This document shows, piece after piece, positions 1-7,235 of a stretch of DNA of 64,000 bases; the first letter of the stretch is position 1, and each line of letters starts with the position of its first letter. This DNA comes from Deltaproteobacteria bacterium (GTDB lineage Bacteria; Myxococcota; Kuafuiibacteriia; Kuafuiibacteriales; Kuafuiibacteriaceae): assembly GCA_016703535.1 (NCBI GenBank), contig JADJBV010000001.1, forward strand, positions 1,984,001-2,048,000, read 5' to 3'. The notes beneath the pieces were generated by a model, which was not told the origin of the DNA, ran no database searches, and saw nothing but the letters and a program-made list of their open reading frames with translations. Both the position numbers and the translations under genes were made by a program.

Positions 1-951
1 GTCGGTGCTGCTCTGAAACCGCACCTCGGTCTTTTGGGGGTGGACGTTGACGTCCAAGGTCCGGGGATCGAGCTCCAGGAACAACACCACCACCGGATAC
101 CGGCCCTTCTCGAGGAGCGGGCGATAGGCCTCTTGGATCGCGTGTTGGGCGGTGCGTTCCCGAACGAAGCGTCCGTTGACGAAGACGTACAGGCCCCGGG
201 AGGTCCGCTCCGAGACGTCGGGCGCCGCCACGAAGCCGTGCACCTTGATCCGCCGGGGTTCGGGGTCCTGGACGATCGGGAAGAGGCGATCGGCGACCGG
301 CCGCCCCAAGATCCGGCCCAGGCGCCCCCGGGGATCGTCGCCCTGTTCGGGCGGGGCGTCGATCAGGCTGCGGCCTTCGGCCAACAAGCGAAAGCCCACG
401 TCGGGCCGGGCCAAGGCGAGCCGCACCACCGCGTCGGTCAGGTGGCTCATTTCGGTGCTGGGGGTCTTCAGGAACTTCCGGCGGGCGGGGACGTTGAAGA
501 AGAGGTCGGCGACCTCCACCGTGGTGCCTGGGGGCGCGCCCGCTTCTTCGACCGGGCCTTTTTGGCCGCCCTCGACCCGGATCCGGGTGGCGACCTCGTC
601 GTCGGCCCGGCGGGTGGTCAAGACGAAGCGGCTGACGCTGGCGATCGACGGCAAGGCCTCACCCCGAAAGCCCATGGTCAACACCGTCTCCAAGTCCTGG
701 GCGCTCTTGATCTTGGAGGTGGCGTGCCGCTCCAGGCACAAGGCCGCGTCCTCCCGGCTCATCCCCAGGCCGTCGTCGCTGACCCGGATCAGGCCCGTGC
801 CGCCCCCTTCGACCGCCACCTCGATCCGGCGGGCCCGGGCGTCCAGGGCGTTTTCGACCAGCTCCTTGACCGCCGAGGCCGGCCGCTCCACGACCTCACC
901 GGCCGCGATCTGGTTGGCCACGTCGTCGGGCAGCCGAAAGATCGAGCCCAT
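1..951 (-). CDS. mutL: DNA mismatch repair protein MutL, N-terminal part (3' end beyond window)
   Basis: Reading the minus strand from the ATG at 951 gives 317 codons open to the window edge. The protein starts MGSIFRLPDDVANQIAAGEV and carries the GHKL ATPase signatures of MutL in order: ELVENALDA (Mg-binding Asn), a DDGLGM loop, RHATSKI and GFRGEALPSI. The transducer domain follows, ending at the DVNVHPQKTEVRF block. MutL couples MutS mismatch recognition to downstream repair steps. The C-terminal dimerisation/endonuclease region is outside the window, so it cannot be said whether the endonuclease motif is present. It is divergent from the gene at 1027, with about 75 bp between them for both promoters. 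The identification is very secure. Confidence 0.96.
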   Translation of the reverse strand, partial: MGSIFRLPDDVANQIAAGEVVERPASAVKELVENALDARARRIEVAVEGGGTGLIRVSDDGLGMSREDAALCLERHATSKIKSAQDLETVLTMGFRGEALPSIASVSRFVLTTRRADDEVATRIRVEGGQKGPVEEAGAPPGTTVEVADLFFNVPARRKFLKTPSTEMSHLTDAVVRLALARPDVGFRLLAEGRSLIDAPPEQGDDPRGRLGRILGRPVADRLFPIVQDPEPRRIKVHGFVAAPDVSERTSRGLYVFVNGRFVRERTAQHAIQEAYRPLLEKGRYPVVVLFLELDPRTLDVNVHPQKTEVRFQSSTD

Positions 952-1026
952 CGGGCGCCGAGGGTCGGGGCTTTCTGCGCCTTCGTCAACTTGACTCGGC
1001 ACGGACCTTTTGGCCTTTGGCGGTCG

Positions 1027-1743
1027 ATGCCCCTTTGGGTCTTGGCCGATCCCCACGGCGGGGGAGACGAGGTGGCCGATCGGGCTTTGTTGGCCCTCCT
1101 CGCCCGGGCCCAAGCGCGACGGGCCGACCTGTTGATCTTGGGCGACCTGTTTTTGGCGTGGCTCGGGCCCTCCCGCTTCCACACCCCCTTTCAAGCGGAG
1201 GTGGTGGCGGCCTTGGTCGAGCTGCGGCGCCGGGGCGGCCGGATCCGCTTCGTGGTCGGCAACCGGGACTACCTGACCGAAGACGCACCGCCGGCCTTCG
1301 ACGAGATCCACCACGGCGAGGTGAAGCTCGACGTTGGCGGGGTGCCGACCTGGGTGCTCCACGGCGATCTGGCCCAACCCAAAGACCAGGCCTACCGGAC
1401 CTGGCACCAGCTCTCCCGGAGCGCCCCCGTCACTTACGCACTGCGTCGGGCCCCGGGGGCCTGGGGGCGAGGGCTGGCGGGCCGGATCGAGGCCCAGCTG
1501 CGGAACACCAACCAGGCCTACAAGAGCGGCGTCTTGCCGCTGGAAGTGGTCCAGGCCATCGGCCAAAGGGCCCAGGCCGCCGGTTGTGCCCGGGCTTTGG
1601 TGGGCCACTTCCACCACGATCGGGTGGTGGACGTGCCCGACGGCGCCCCGGTGATCCTCGCCCCCGGGTGGTGTGAACATCAGCGCGTTTTGGTGGCCGA
1701 GCCCGAAGGCAAGCTGCGAAGTTGGGCCTTGGCCCGCCTGTGA
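1027..1743 (+). CDS. LpxH-like UDP-2,3-diacylglucosamine diphosphatase / metallophosphoesterase
   Basis: This 238-residue protein has the calcineurin-like metallophosphoesterase motifs in LpxH order: LADPH (D-x-H), GDLFLAW, GNRDYL, LHGD and GHFHHDR. The GDLF-x-W and GNRD forms are typical of LpxH, which cleaves UDP-2,3-diacylglucosamine to lipid X in lipid A synthesis at the inner membrane face; a related phosphoesterase is also possible. The open frame extends further upstream, but that part is antisense to mutL and has no family similarity, so the ATG at 1027 directly before the beta strand leading to D-x-H is preferred. The length fits the family (about 240). Confidence 0.8.
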   Translation: MPLWVLADPHGGGDEVADRALLALLARAQARRADLLILGDLFLAWLGPSRFHTPFQAEVVAALVELRRRGGRIRFVVGNRDYLTEDAPPAFDEIHHGEVKLDVGGVPTWVLHGDLAQPKDQAYRTWHQLSRSAPVTYALRRAPGAWGRGLAGRIEAQLRNTNQAYKSGVLPLEVVQAIGQRAQAAGCARALVGHFHHDRVVDVPDGAPVILAPGWCEHQRVLVAEPEGKLRSWALARL

Positions 1744-1784
1744 ACCGTTGACGGACCGTGGGCACACCACTACACCAGCGGTCC

Positions 1785-3017
1785 ATGAAGTTGCGCTGGC
1801 CTCTGCTGATCCTGCCCTTCGTCTTCGTCGCCTGCTCCGGTGACTCCACCGACGACGCTGGCACCCCGCCGGCGGCCTGCCTGAACATCTCGGGTGAGGT
1901 CGAGGCCTCGGGCCTGAAGATCCGAAAGCCCGAAGATGAGACCCACGGCTGCGTTGAGATGCCGGGCAGCAAGGAAGACGAGAAGCTTTGCGGCGAAAAG
2001 GAGCCCGAGTTGGGGTGCCTCGGCCAAAACGATCCGCTGGGGACGCCGATCAACGTGATCTACACCGGCTGCGTGAACTCCTTCGGCCTGGAAGCCGCTT
2101 CCGACGATCTGACGGTGACGGTCATGCGGGAGTCGGTCGGCGGCACCCGCACCGATCCCGGCTACGACCTGAACGGTCCCACCGGCGCCCAAACCGAAAA
2201 GACCCCGGCGGCCCAGATCGGCCGGACCTTGAGCACCCGAGTGGAGCGCACCGAGTGCTTCGACTTCGGGCACTTCGAGTTGGCCAATGTGCCCACCGAA
2301 ACTCCGCTGATCGTGCGGGTCACCGACCAACACATCGATCGGGAGAACCGGGGGTACGTCGACACCTACCAATACAACGTGGTGCTGCGGAACACCGCAC
2401 TCCGGATGGGCCCCAGCCCGACCTCTCCCTTGGTCACCGACCCGGCCACCTACTGCGCCGCCAACGCCTGCTACGCGGTCGACGACGTGAACACGGTTTA
2501 CGAGGTCACCTTCGGCACCGTGGCCACCACCGCCGGGGTCACCAACATCATGGGCTCGGACGATCTCTACGACGGCGTGGGCCAAGGCCACTTGGCCGGT
2601 GAGGTCCAAGACTGCACCTCGAAGGACACCTTGCAGAACGCGGTCATCGCCTTGGACGTGAAGGCCAGGAAGACCGCCTACTTCAACGTCGGCTACGGCA
2701 CCGGGGTCTACAACCTCGAGAACCCCCGCGTGGATCAGAGCCGGACCCGCACCAACGCCGACGGGCTCTACGCCGCCATCGCCTTGGACACCCCGCCCGG
2801 CGGCATCGAGGCCCACGTGGGCGCGGCCATCACCACTTCGGTCTGCGGCGACGATGGCGTGTGCAAATGTGTCGACGGCAAGGCCAACCCGCTCTGGACC
2901 GCGGCCGACGCCAACGAAGCCAACACCGTGGTGCTCGGTGATCGCCGGATCTACGTCTACCCCGACAGCATCTCCATCTTGACCTTCGACAGCTTCACTT
3001 ACACCACTCACAACTAG
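1785..3017 (+). CDS. secreted lipoprotein of unknown function
   Basis: The 410-residue product starts MKLRWPLLILPFVFVACSGD, a clear lipoprotein signal with the lipobox at FVAC. An upstream ATG at 1758 would add nine residues that spoil the signal, so 1785 is preferred. The mature part begins with an Asp-rich linker and contains several Cys pairs. It looks like beta-rich extracellular domains (GEVEASGLKIRKPEDETHG, and GHLAGEVQDCTSKDTLQNAV, which resembles a carboxypeptidase-regulatory-like fold). I do not recognise a family. It follows the LpxH-like gene closely and ends in a strong hairpin, so it may be the last gene of that unit. Confidence 0.8.
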   Translation: MKLRWPLLILPFVFVACSGDSTDDAGTPPAACLNISGEVEASGLKIRKPEDETHGCVEMPGSKEDEKLCGEKEPELGCLGQNDPLGTPINVIYTGCVNSFGLEAASDDLTVTVMRESVGGTRTDPGYDLNGPTGAQTEKTPAAQIGRTLSTRVERTECFDFGHFELANVPTETPLIVRVTDQHIDRENRGYVDTYQYNVVLRNTALRMGPSPTSPLVTDPATYCAANACYAVDDVNTVYEVTFGTVATTAGVTNIMGSDDLYDGVGQGHLAGEVQDCTSKDTLQNAVIALDVKARKTAYFNVGYGTGVYNLENPRVDQSRTRTNADGLYAAIALDTPPGGIEAHVGAAITTSVCGDDGVCKCVDGKANPLWTAADANEANTVVLGDRRIYVYPDSISILTFDSFTYTTHN

Positions 3018-3019
3018 CC

Positions 3020-3038
3020 CCTGATCGGAACGATCAGG
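3020..3038. terminator. hairpin directly after the lipoprotein stop codon
   Basis: A perfect 8-bp inverted repeat (CCTGATCG / CGATCAGG) with a GAA loop lies 2 bp after the TAG at 3015-3017. There is no T tract, so it could be a Rho-assisted or mRNA-stabilising hairpin rather than a classical intrinsic terminator. Confidence 0.55.
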
Positions 3039-3165
3039 TGTCGTGGGCGGGTTCGGCCACGGCCACGTTCACGATCACGTTCGAGATCACGGCCTGGGGG
3101 CCGGGGAACTCAGGTTGTCCCGGGGTTGTCTGTCGCCTGAGCCACGGGCTCGGGAGGCAGCGAAG

Positions 3166-3522
3166 ATGAGCGGGATCGAACAAGCATTTCACGAAGGCGG
3201 TTGGGGGATGTGGCCCACCTTGATCATGGGGACCTTGGCCTTGGCCTTGGCCCTCCGTCACGCGGTGGCGCCGCGGCCCTCGCTGTTGCCGCTGATCATC
3301 GGGGTTGGCCTCGCGACCCTCTTCTCCGGTTTCTTGGGCCTCACGGTGGGGCTGATCCGGACCTTCGGCTTCCTTCACCAGGTGGAGCCGGCCCGCCAAC
3401 TTTCGATCGCCTTCGCCGGCACCAGTGAGTCGATGCACAACCTGGCGCTGGCCTTGGTGGTGGGGGTGCTCCTCGCCTTGTTGACCGCCGTCGGGAGTTA
3501 CCGCGGCGCGGCCGCTCGCTGA
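3166..3522 (+). CDS. short MotA/TolQ/ExbB-like membrane protein
   Basis: The 118-residue protein begins MSGIEQAFHEGGWGMWPTLI. The 'GGWGMWP' entry into the first membrane helix is characteristic of the MotA/TolQ/ExbB proton-channel family. Three hydrophobic helices are visible (about 15-30, 40-65 and 90-112). Full ExbB/TolQ proteins are about 210-240 residues, so this one is only about half length, and no ExbD/TolR partner is adjacent. The start is the ATG at 3166 with GGGAGG about 10 bp upstream; the longer frame from 3043 is His/Gly-rich and unlikely. It is convergent with the ClC gene, with 3 bp between stops. Family membership is an inference from the N-terminal motif. Confidence 0.7.
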   Translation: MSGIEQAFHEGGWGMWPTLIMGTLALALALRHAVAPRPSLLPLIIGVGLATLFSGFLGLTVGLIRTFGFLHQVEPARQLSIAFAGTSESMHNLALALVVGVLLALLTAVGSYRGAAAR

Positions 3523-3525
3523 ACT

Positions 3526-5028
3526 TCAACCGGTGGGCGGGATGGTTCGGGTCCCCATGGTTTCGCGCCGAGCCGGGGTCTTGAGCTGAGCGTGATAGAG
3601 GGTCCGACGCCGCAACACGACCACCGCCACGCCCTCGGCCAACATCAGCGGCACCAAAAGATCGTAGCTGCGGGCCATCTCACAGACCAAGACCATCGCC
3701 GCCAAAGGCACGTGGGCGATGCCACCATAAAAGGCGCCCATCCCCACCAAGGCGAAGGCCCCGGGATCGAGCCGCGGATCATCGAAGACGAGCTGAGCGA
3801 CCCGGCCGAAGGCCCCGCCGAACAGGCCTCCTAGCGCCAACGATGGCGCGAAGTCGCCGGCGCTGCTGCCCGAACCCAAGGTCAAAGACGAGGCGAGCAA
3901 CTTGGTCGTCCCCAAGATCAGGAGGACCTGCACCGCGTCCCAACCTTCACCGAGGAGCGGGCCGCCCGAGATCGCGATCTGGGCGGCGCCGTAGCCACCA
4001 CCCAAGATCCCCAGGCCTTGTCCGGCGCGCCCGCCATGTTCGTTCAGCCCGGCCATCGCCACCGTGGCCAAGACCCCCAAGGCCAGGCCCGCCACCGCTG
4101 GCGGCCCACCGACCGGGAGCTTCAGGCGATCGAAGAAGCCCCGGACCCCTTCGATCATCGAGACGAAGGCGATGGCGAAGAAGGCCACCACCAAGGCGAG
4201 CAAGGCGTAGAGCGGGAGGTGGGCCGGGATAAAGGGATAACGGGCCGAGTGGGCGAACAAGGTGGTCTCGCCGAACAACAAGATGGCCACCGAATAACCG
4301 GTGACGCTGGACAACACCGCCGGCACCAGGGCTTCGGACTCGAAGCCGTCTCGGTAGAGCACCTCCACCGCCAACAAGGCCGCGCCCAGGGGCGTACGAA
4401 ACACCGCCGCGATCCCGGCCGCCGCACCCGCGACCACCAGGATCCGGCGCTCCCGGGCGTCCAGGGAGAGGATCCGGGCCACCAAGGTGCCCAAAGCCCC
4501 ACCGAGCAACATCGTCGGGCCCTCACGCCCGCCGGCAGCCCCGGTGCCCAACGCCGCGATCGAGGCCACCAGCTTGGCCCACAACACCCGCAAGCGGATC
4601 ACGCCGTCCCGATGATGAAAGGCGTCGATCATCGTGTCGGTGCCACCCCCGCGGACCTCGGGGGCGTAGCGGGCGATCGCGCCCACGATCAGGCCTCCGA
4701 CGGCGGGCAACAAGACCAACAACCAGGGACGAAAGTTGGGTTGGGGGCGGCCGCCAGCGGCGTGGGCCTCCCCCAGGGCCCTGAGCGGCGTGTAGCCGGC
4801 CAAGCTCTCGAGCAGGAGGTGTTGCACCAGCTCGGTGATGCCAAAAAAGCCCGCCCCCATCAGGCCGGCCAAGAGCCCCACCAGCACCGAATGGAGCAGC
4901 TCCCTCCGCAAAGAGCGGAGGTCCATGGCCTCGGGCTCGAGGGGCCCTTGCTGCAAGGCCTTGAGCCAGGGGCGGAGGCGCTCCAGGTGCTGCTTCACCT
5001 CGCCCTCAAGGGCGGGTGCCGAAGACAT
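3526..5028 (-). CDS. ClC-family chloride channel or H+/Cl- antiporter
   Basis: The 500-residue polytopic protein has an N-terminal cytoplasmic helix (1-40) followed by about ten or more hydrophobic segments. ClC signatures are visible: GGTDTMIDAFH in place of the first GSGIP loop, GGREGP with the gating glutamate near residue 169, and GSGSSAGDFAPSLALGG (the GxFxPxL selectivity motif). No CBS domains follow, as in short bacterial ClC proteins. It would move chloride across the inner membrane. Its ATG (5026-5028) lies inside the 3' end of the fatty-acid hydroxylase gene (23-bp overlap), so the two are probably co-transcribed and translationally coupled. Confidence 0.93.
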   Translation of the reverse strand: MSSAPALEGEVKQHLERLRPWLKALQQGPLEPEAMDLRSLRRELLHSVLVGLLAGLMGAGFFGITELVQHLLLESLAGYTPLRALGEAHAAGGRPQPNFRPWLLVLLPAVGGLIVGAIARYAPEVRGGGTDTMIDAFHHRDGVIRLRVLWAKLVASIAALGTGAAGGREGPTMLLGGALGTLVARILSLDARERRILVVAGAAAGIAAVFRTPLGAALLAVEVLYRDGFESEALVPAVLSSVTGYSVAILLFGETTLFAHSARYPFIPAHLPLYALLALVVAFFAIAFVSMIEGVRGFFDRLKLPVGGPPAVAGLALGVLATVAMAGLNEHGGRAGQGLGILGGGYGAAQIAISGGPLLGEGWDAVQVLLILGTTKLLASSLTLGSGSSAGDFAPSLALGGLFGGAFGRVAQLVFDDPRLDPGAFALVGMGAFYGGIAHVPLAAMVLVCEMARSYDLLVPLMLAEGVAVVVLRRRTLYHAQLKTPARRETMGTRTIPPTG

Positions 5029-5614
5029 AGTCCCAGACCGGGTTGGACACGCCGTAACGTTTGGGTTCGTGCTTGAAGTGATGGGCCAGGTGATAGGCCC
5101 GCAGCCACTTGAGCACCGGGTTCTTCGGCGCGAAGTGGTGCACGTAGTAGTGGATCATGTCGTAGCTCAGGTAACCGGTGACGATGCCCGCGAAGGCCGG
5201 GTAACGCAGCGACTCGCCGAAGAGCCAGGTGAAGAGGTTGTAGAACAGGATCGCCAGCGGCACCGAAATCGCCGGCGGGAACACCAAACGCAGCCGGTCG
5301 TTGGGCCAATCGTGGTGCACGCCGTGCGAATACCAGATCAACTTCTTGCCGAACTTGGTCGTGGCCTCGAAGTGAAAGAGCAGCCGGTGCAGCCAATATT
5401 CGAGCAGGGTCCAAACCACCAGGCCGATGGCGAAGTAGCCGAGGAACGGGAGCGCCGCGACGCCGACGGTGAAGCTCTGGTAACCGGCCCAGGCGATGAC
5501 CGGGACGAAGATGACCGGGGGCTGCCAAGGGGGGATCCTCGAGAAGAACTCGAAGAGATCACTCTCGAACATCCGCTTGGTCTCACTGTCGGCGCTGACC
5601 TTGACCGCCCGCAT
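5006..5614 (-). CDS. fatty acid 2-hydroxylase / sterol desaturase family membrane protein
   Basis: The 202-residue integral membrane protein carries the clustered di-iron histidine boxes of the FA2H/Scs7 family: EYWLHRLLFHFE, SHGVHHDWPND, DMIHYYVHHFAP and AYHLAHHF, then the family C-terminus YGVSNPVWDYVFGT. Eukaryotic members 2-hydroxylate fatty acids destined for sphingolipids. Sphingolipids are known in some myxobacteria, so a hydroxy-fatty-acid role is plausible. The start was set at the ATG 5614 (MRAVKVSADSETKRMFESDL); the frame continues upstream to 5698 but that part has no family similarity. It is followed by, and overlaps, the ClC gene. Confidence 0.9.
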   Translation of the reverse strand: MRAVKVSADSETKRMFESDLFEFFSRIPPWQPPVIFVPVIAWAGYQSFTVGVAALPFLGYFAIGLVVWTLLEYWLHRLLFHFEATTKFGKKLIWYSHGVHHDWPNDRLRLVFPPAISVPLAILFYNLFTWLFGESLRYPAFAGIVTGYLSYDMIHYYVHHFAPKNPVLKWLRAYHLAHHFKHEPKRYGVSNPVWDYVFGTRP

Positions 5615-5716
5615 GGGCCAAAGGCATAGGCCCCGTGACCGGCTGCGGCAAGCCGAAATGGGCTGTGGGAGCGGCCACTTCCAACCGGGTGGTCGCATTT
5701 TCGCCCGGCGACCGCC

Positions 5717-6370
5717 CTACAAGAAGCCAAAAAACTGGAGGATCCGGACCGGGCTGGGGATCGGGTCCAGGAGCTTGAGCCGCTGACCCCGCTCATTTTG
5801 GGCCCAAATCAGGATGGGGGGTCGGACCTCGACCACCCGGGGCCCCGCCACCATGTGGCCCACCCCCACCTCGAAGGCCCGTTGGTGGTCGGCTTTGGAG
5901 GCGCTGGCGCTGTCGAAGTGGGCCGGCAGGCGGCGTTCGCCGATGGTGATGGTGTACGGGGTCCGGTAGCCGAACCCAAGGCCCGTCGGCAGCGGCAGGC
6001 TCTGGACGAAGGCGGTCAGGCCCTCGCCGTTGACCACCAGCCGGGCTTGGCCGTCGACGCCTTGGACCCGGACCGGGAGCTCACAGATCGGCTCCAACTT
6101 CGCATTCGGGAAGGCCTCCTTGGCGCCGCCGGCGAGGAACTGGGTGAAGGCCCGGCGGTGGCTCCGCAGGTCCTCCCCTTCGGTCATGAAGGCCCGGATC
6201 CGAACCTTACCGTCACTACGCACCACCCGATAGCGGGTCTGAAAGCTCAGTACTTTCCTAGGAAACCATTCGCCGAGGGCCACGCCGCCGCTGGGGCTAC
6301 GGTAGAGGTCGTCGTACCAACCCGAGTCCACCAGCGGAGGGACTGATCCGGGCAGGTCCTCGGCGCTCAT
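5717..6370 (-). CDS. hypothetical protein, 217 residues
   Basis: It begins MSAEDLPGSVPPLVDSGWYD and has no signal peptide or membrane segment. Strand-rich stretches alternate (KVLSFQTRYRVVRSDGKVRI, PYTITIGERRLPAHFD), suggesting a compact alpha/beta or beta-barrel cytosolic domain. The C-terminus (PSPVRILQFFGFL) is short and hydrophobic. Codon use shows the high third-position GC of its neighbours, supporting a real gene. It lies 69 bp after the unknown gene at 6440-7189 and about 100 bp before the fatty-acid hydroxylase, on the same strand. I do not recognise the family. Confidence 0.7.
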   Translation of the reverse strand: MSAEDLPGSVPPLVDSGWYDDLYRSPSGGVALGEWFPRKVLSFQTRYRVVRSDGKVRIRAFMTEGEDLRSHRRAFTQFLAGGAKEAFPNAKLEPICELPVRVQGVDGQARLVVNGEGLTAFVQSLPLPTGLGFGYRTPYTITIGERRLPAHFDSASASKADHQRAFEVGVGHMVAGPRVVEVRPPILIWAQNERGQRLKLLDPIPSPVRILQFFGFL

Positions 6371-6439
6371 GCCGTTTTGTATCGGCGCCCCCGCGGCGTC
6401 GGCCGGAGCCAGTGCGCCCTCTTGGCGCAGGCCGATCGC

Positions 6440-7189
6440 TCAGCCGACGTTTTGGCCCCGGGCGAGGCCCCCCAAACGACGTTCGACCTCGGCCTCCACC
6501 CCTTCGGCCTGTTGGAGGAGCACGCCCAAAGCCGGCTCGGCCCGGTCCGCCATCTGCTCGAGGAGTTCGGCGCCGGCCCGGAGCGCCCGAGAGGCGGCGG
6601 CCAAGACGTCTTCGTCGGTGTCCACGCCCGGCGCGTTTCGGCCCCGGTAGAGGCCTTCTTCAATCTGTTCGGCGACGAAGGGGGCGGCGTCGGGGTGGAC
6701 GAAGTCGGCCACCACCACCGCGGCCGTCAGTTGGCCACAACCCGAGAGGAGCTGGGCCTTGGGCCGCAAGGTCCGCAACATTCGGTGGGCGATCCGGCCC
6801 GCGTCGATGTGGCCCTTGATCACCGAAAGGGGCGCCCCTTGGTTGCCCAGGGCTTGAAGCGCCGAGACCCAACGACCGACGGCCATGGCCGCGATCAGGC
6901 TGAGGCCTCCGGGGTTGCCGACGACCTGGGCCAAAGTGGCCCGCCGCGCCAGCTCGGCCGTCGCCTGGGCCTTGGCGTAGCCCAGCTGGACCCGACCATC
7001 GCCGTGGAGTTCGGGGCCCCCGTGTTTGGCTTCTTCCGAGAGGCAGAGGGCTCGCCGTTCGAGGTTCTGGCGGAGGCGCAAAAGGCCCGAGTCAACTTGC
7101 CCCAACCGCAAGGCGGCCACGCCCAGGCGTTGGACGTCGAAGGAGAGCCGGGCCCTCAGGGCCTCGGGATCGGGCAGTCGGTCCACCAC
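6440..7189 (-). CDS. hypothetical helical protein, 249 residues
   Basis: The protein reads VVDRLPDPEALRARLSFDVQ from a GTG at 7189. It is almost wholly alpha-helical, Ala/Leu/Arg-rich, with heptad-like stretches at the N-terminus (RLGQVDSGLLRLRQNLERRA) and C-terminus (LLEQMADRAEPALGVLLQQA). The middle region (GGLSLIAAMAVGRWVSALQAL, SGCGQLTAAVVVADF) is more hydrophobic but not a clear transmembrane segment. No known motif was found. The gene is flanked by same-strand genes at 46 and 69 bp and may be in one transcript with them. High GC at third codon positions supports it over the antisense frames. Confidence 0.65.
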   Translation of the reverse strand: MVDRLPDPEALRARLSFDVQRLGVAALRLGQVDSGLLRLRQNLERRALCLSEEAKHGGPELHGDGRVQLGYAKAQATAELARRATLAQVVGNPGGLSLIAAMAVGRWVSALQALGNQGAPLSVIKGHIDAGRIAHRMLRTLRPKAQLLSGCGQLTAAVVVADFVHPDAAPFVAEQIEEGLYRGRNAPGVDTDEDVLAAASRALRAGAELLEQMADRAEPALGVLLQQAEGVEAEVERRLGGLARGQNVG

Positions 7190-7235
7190 CAGTCAAACCT
7201 CGGGCCTCGGGCCACCCTTCCCTTGTTGCGCCGCT

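Noticed and set aside
34..1026. Long plus-strand extension in front of the LpxH-like gene
   Set aside because: It is exactly antisense to mutL, has no protein-like features, and the phosphoesterase fold begins only after the ATG at 1027.
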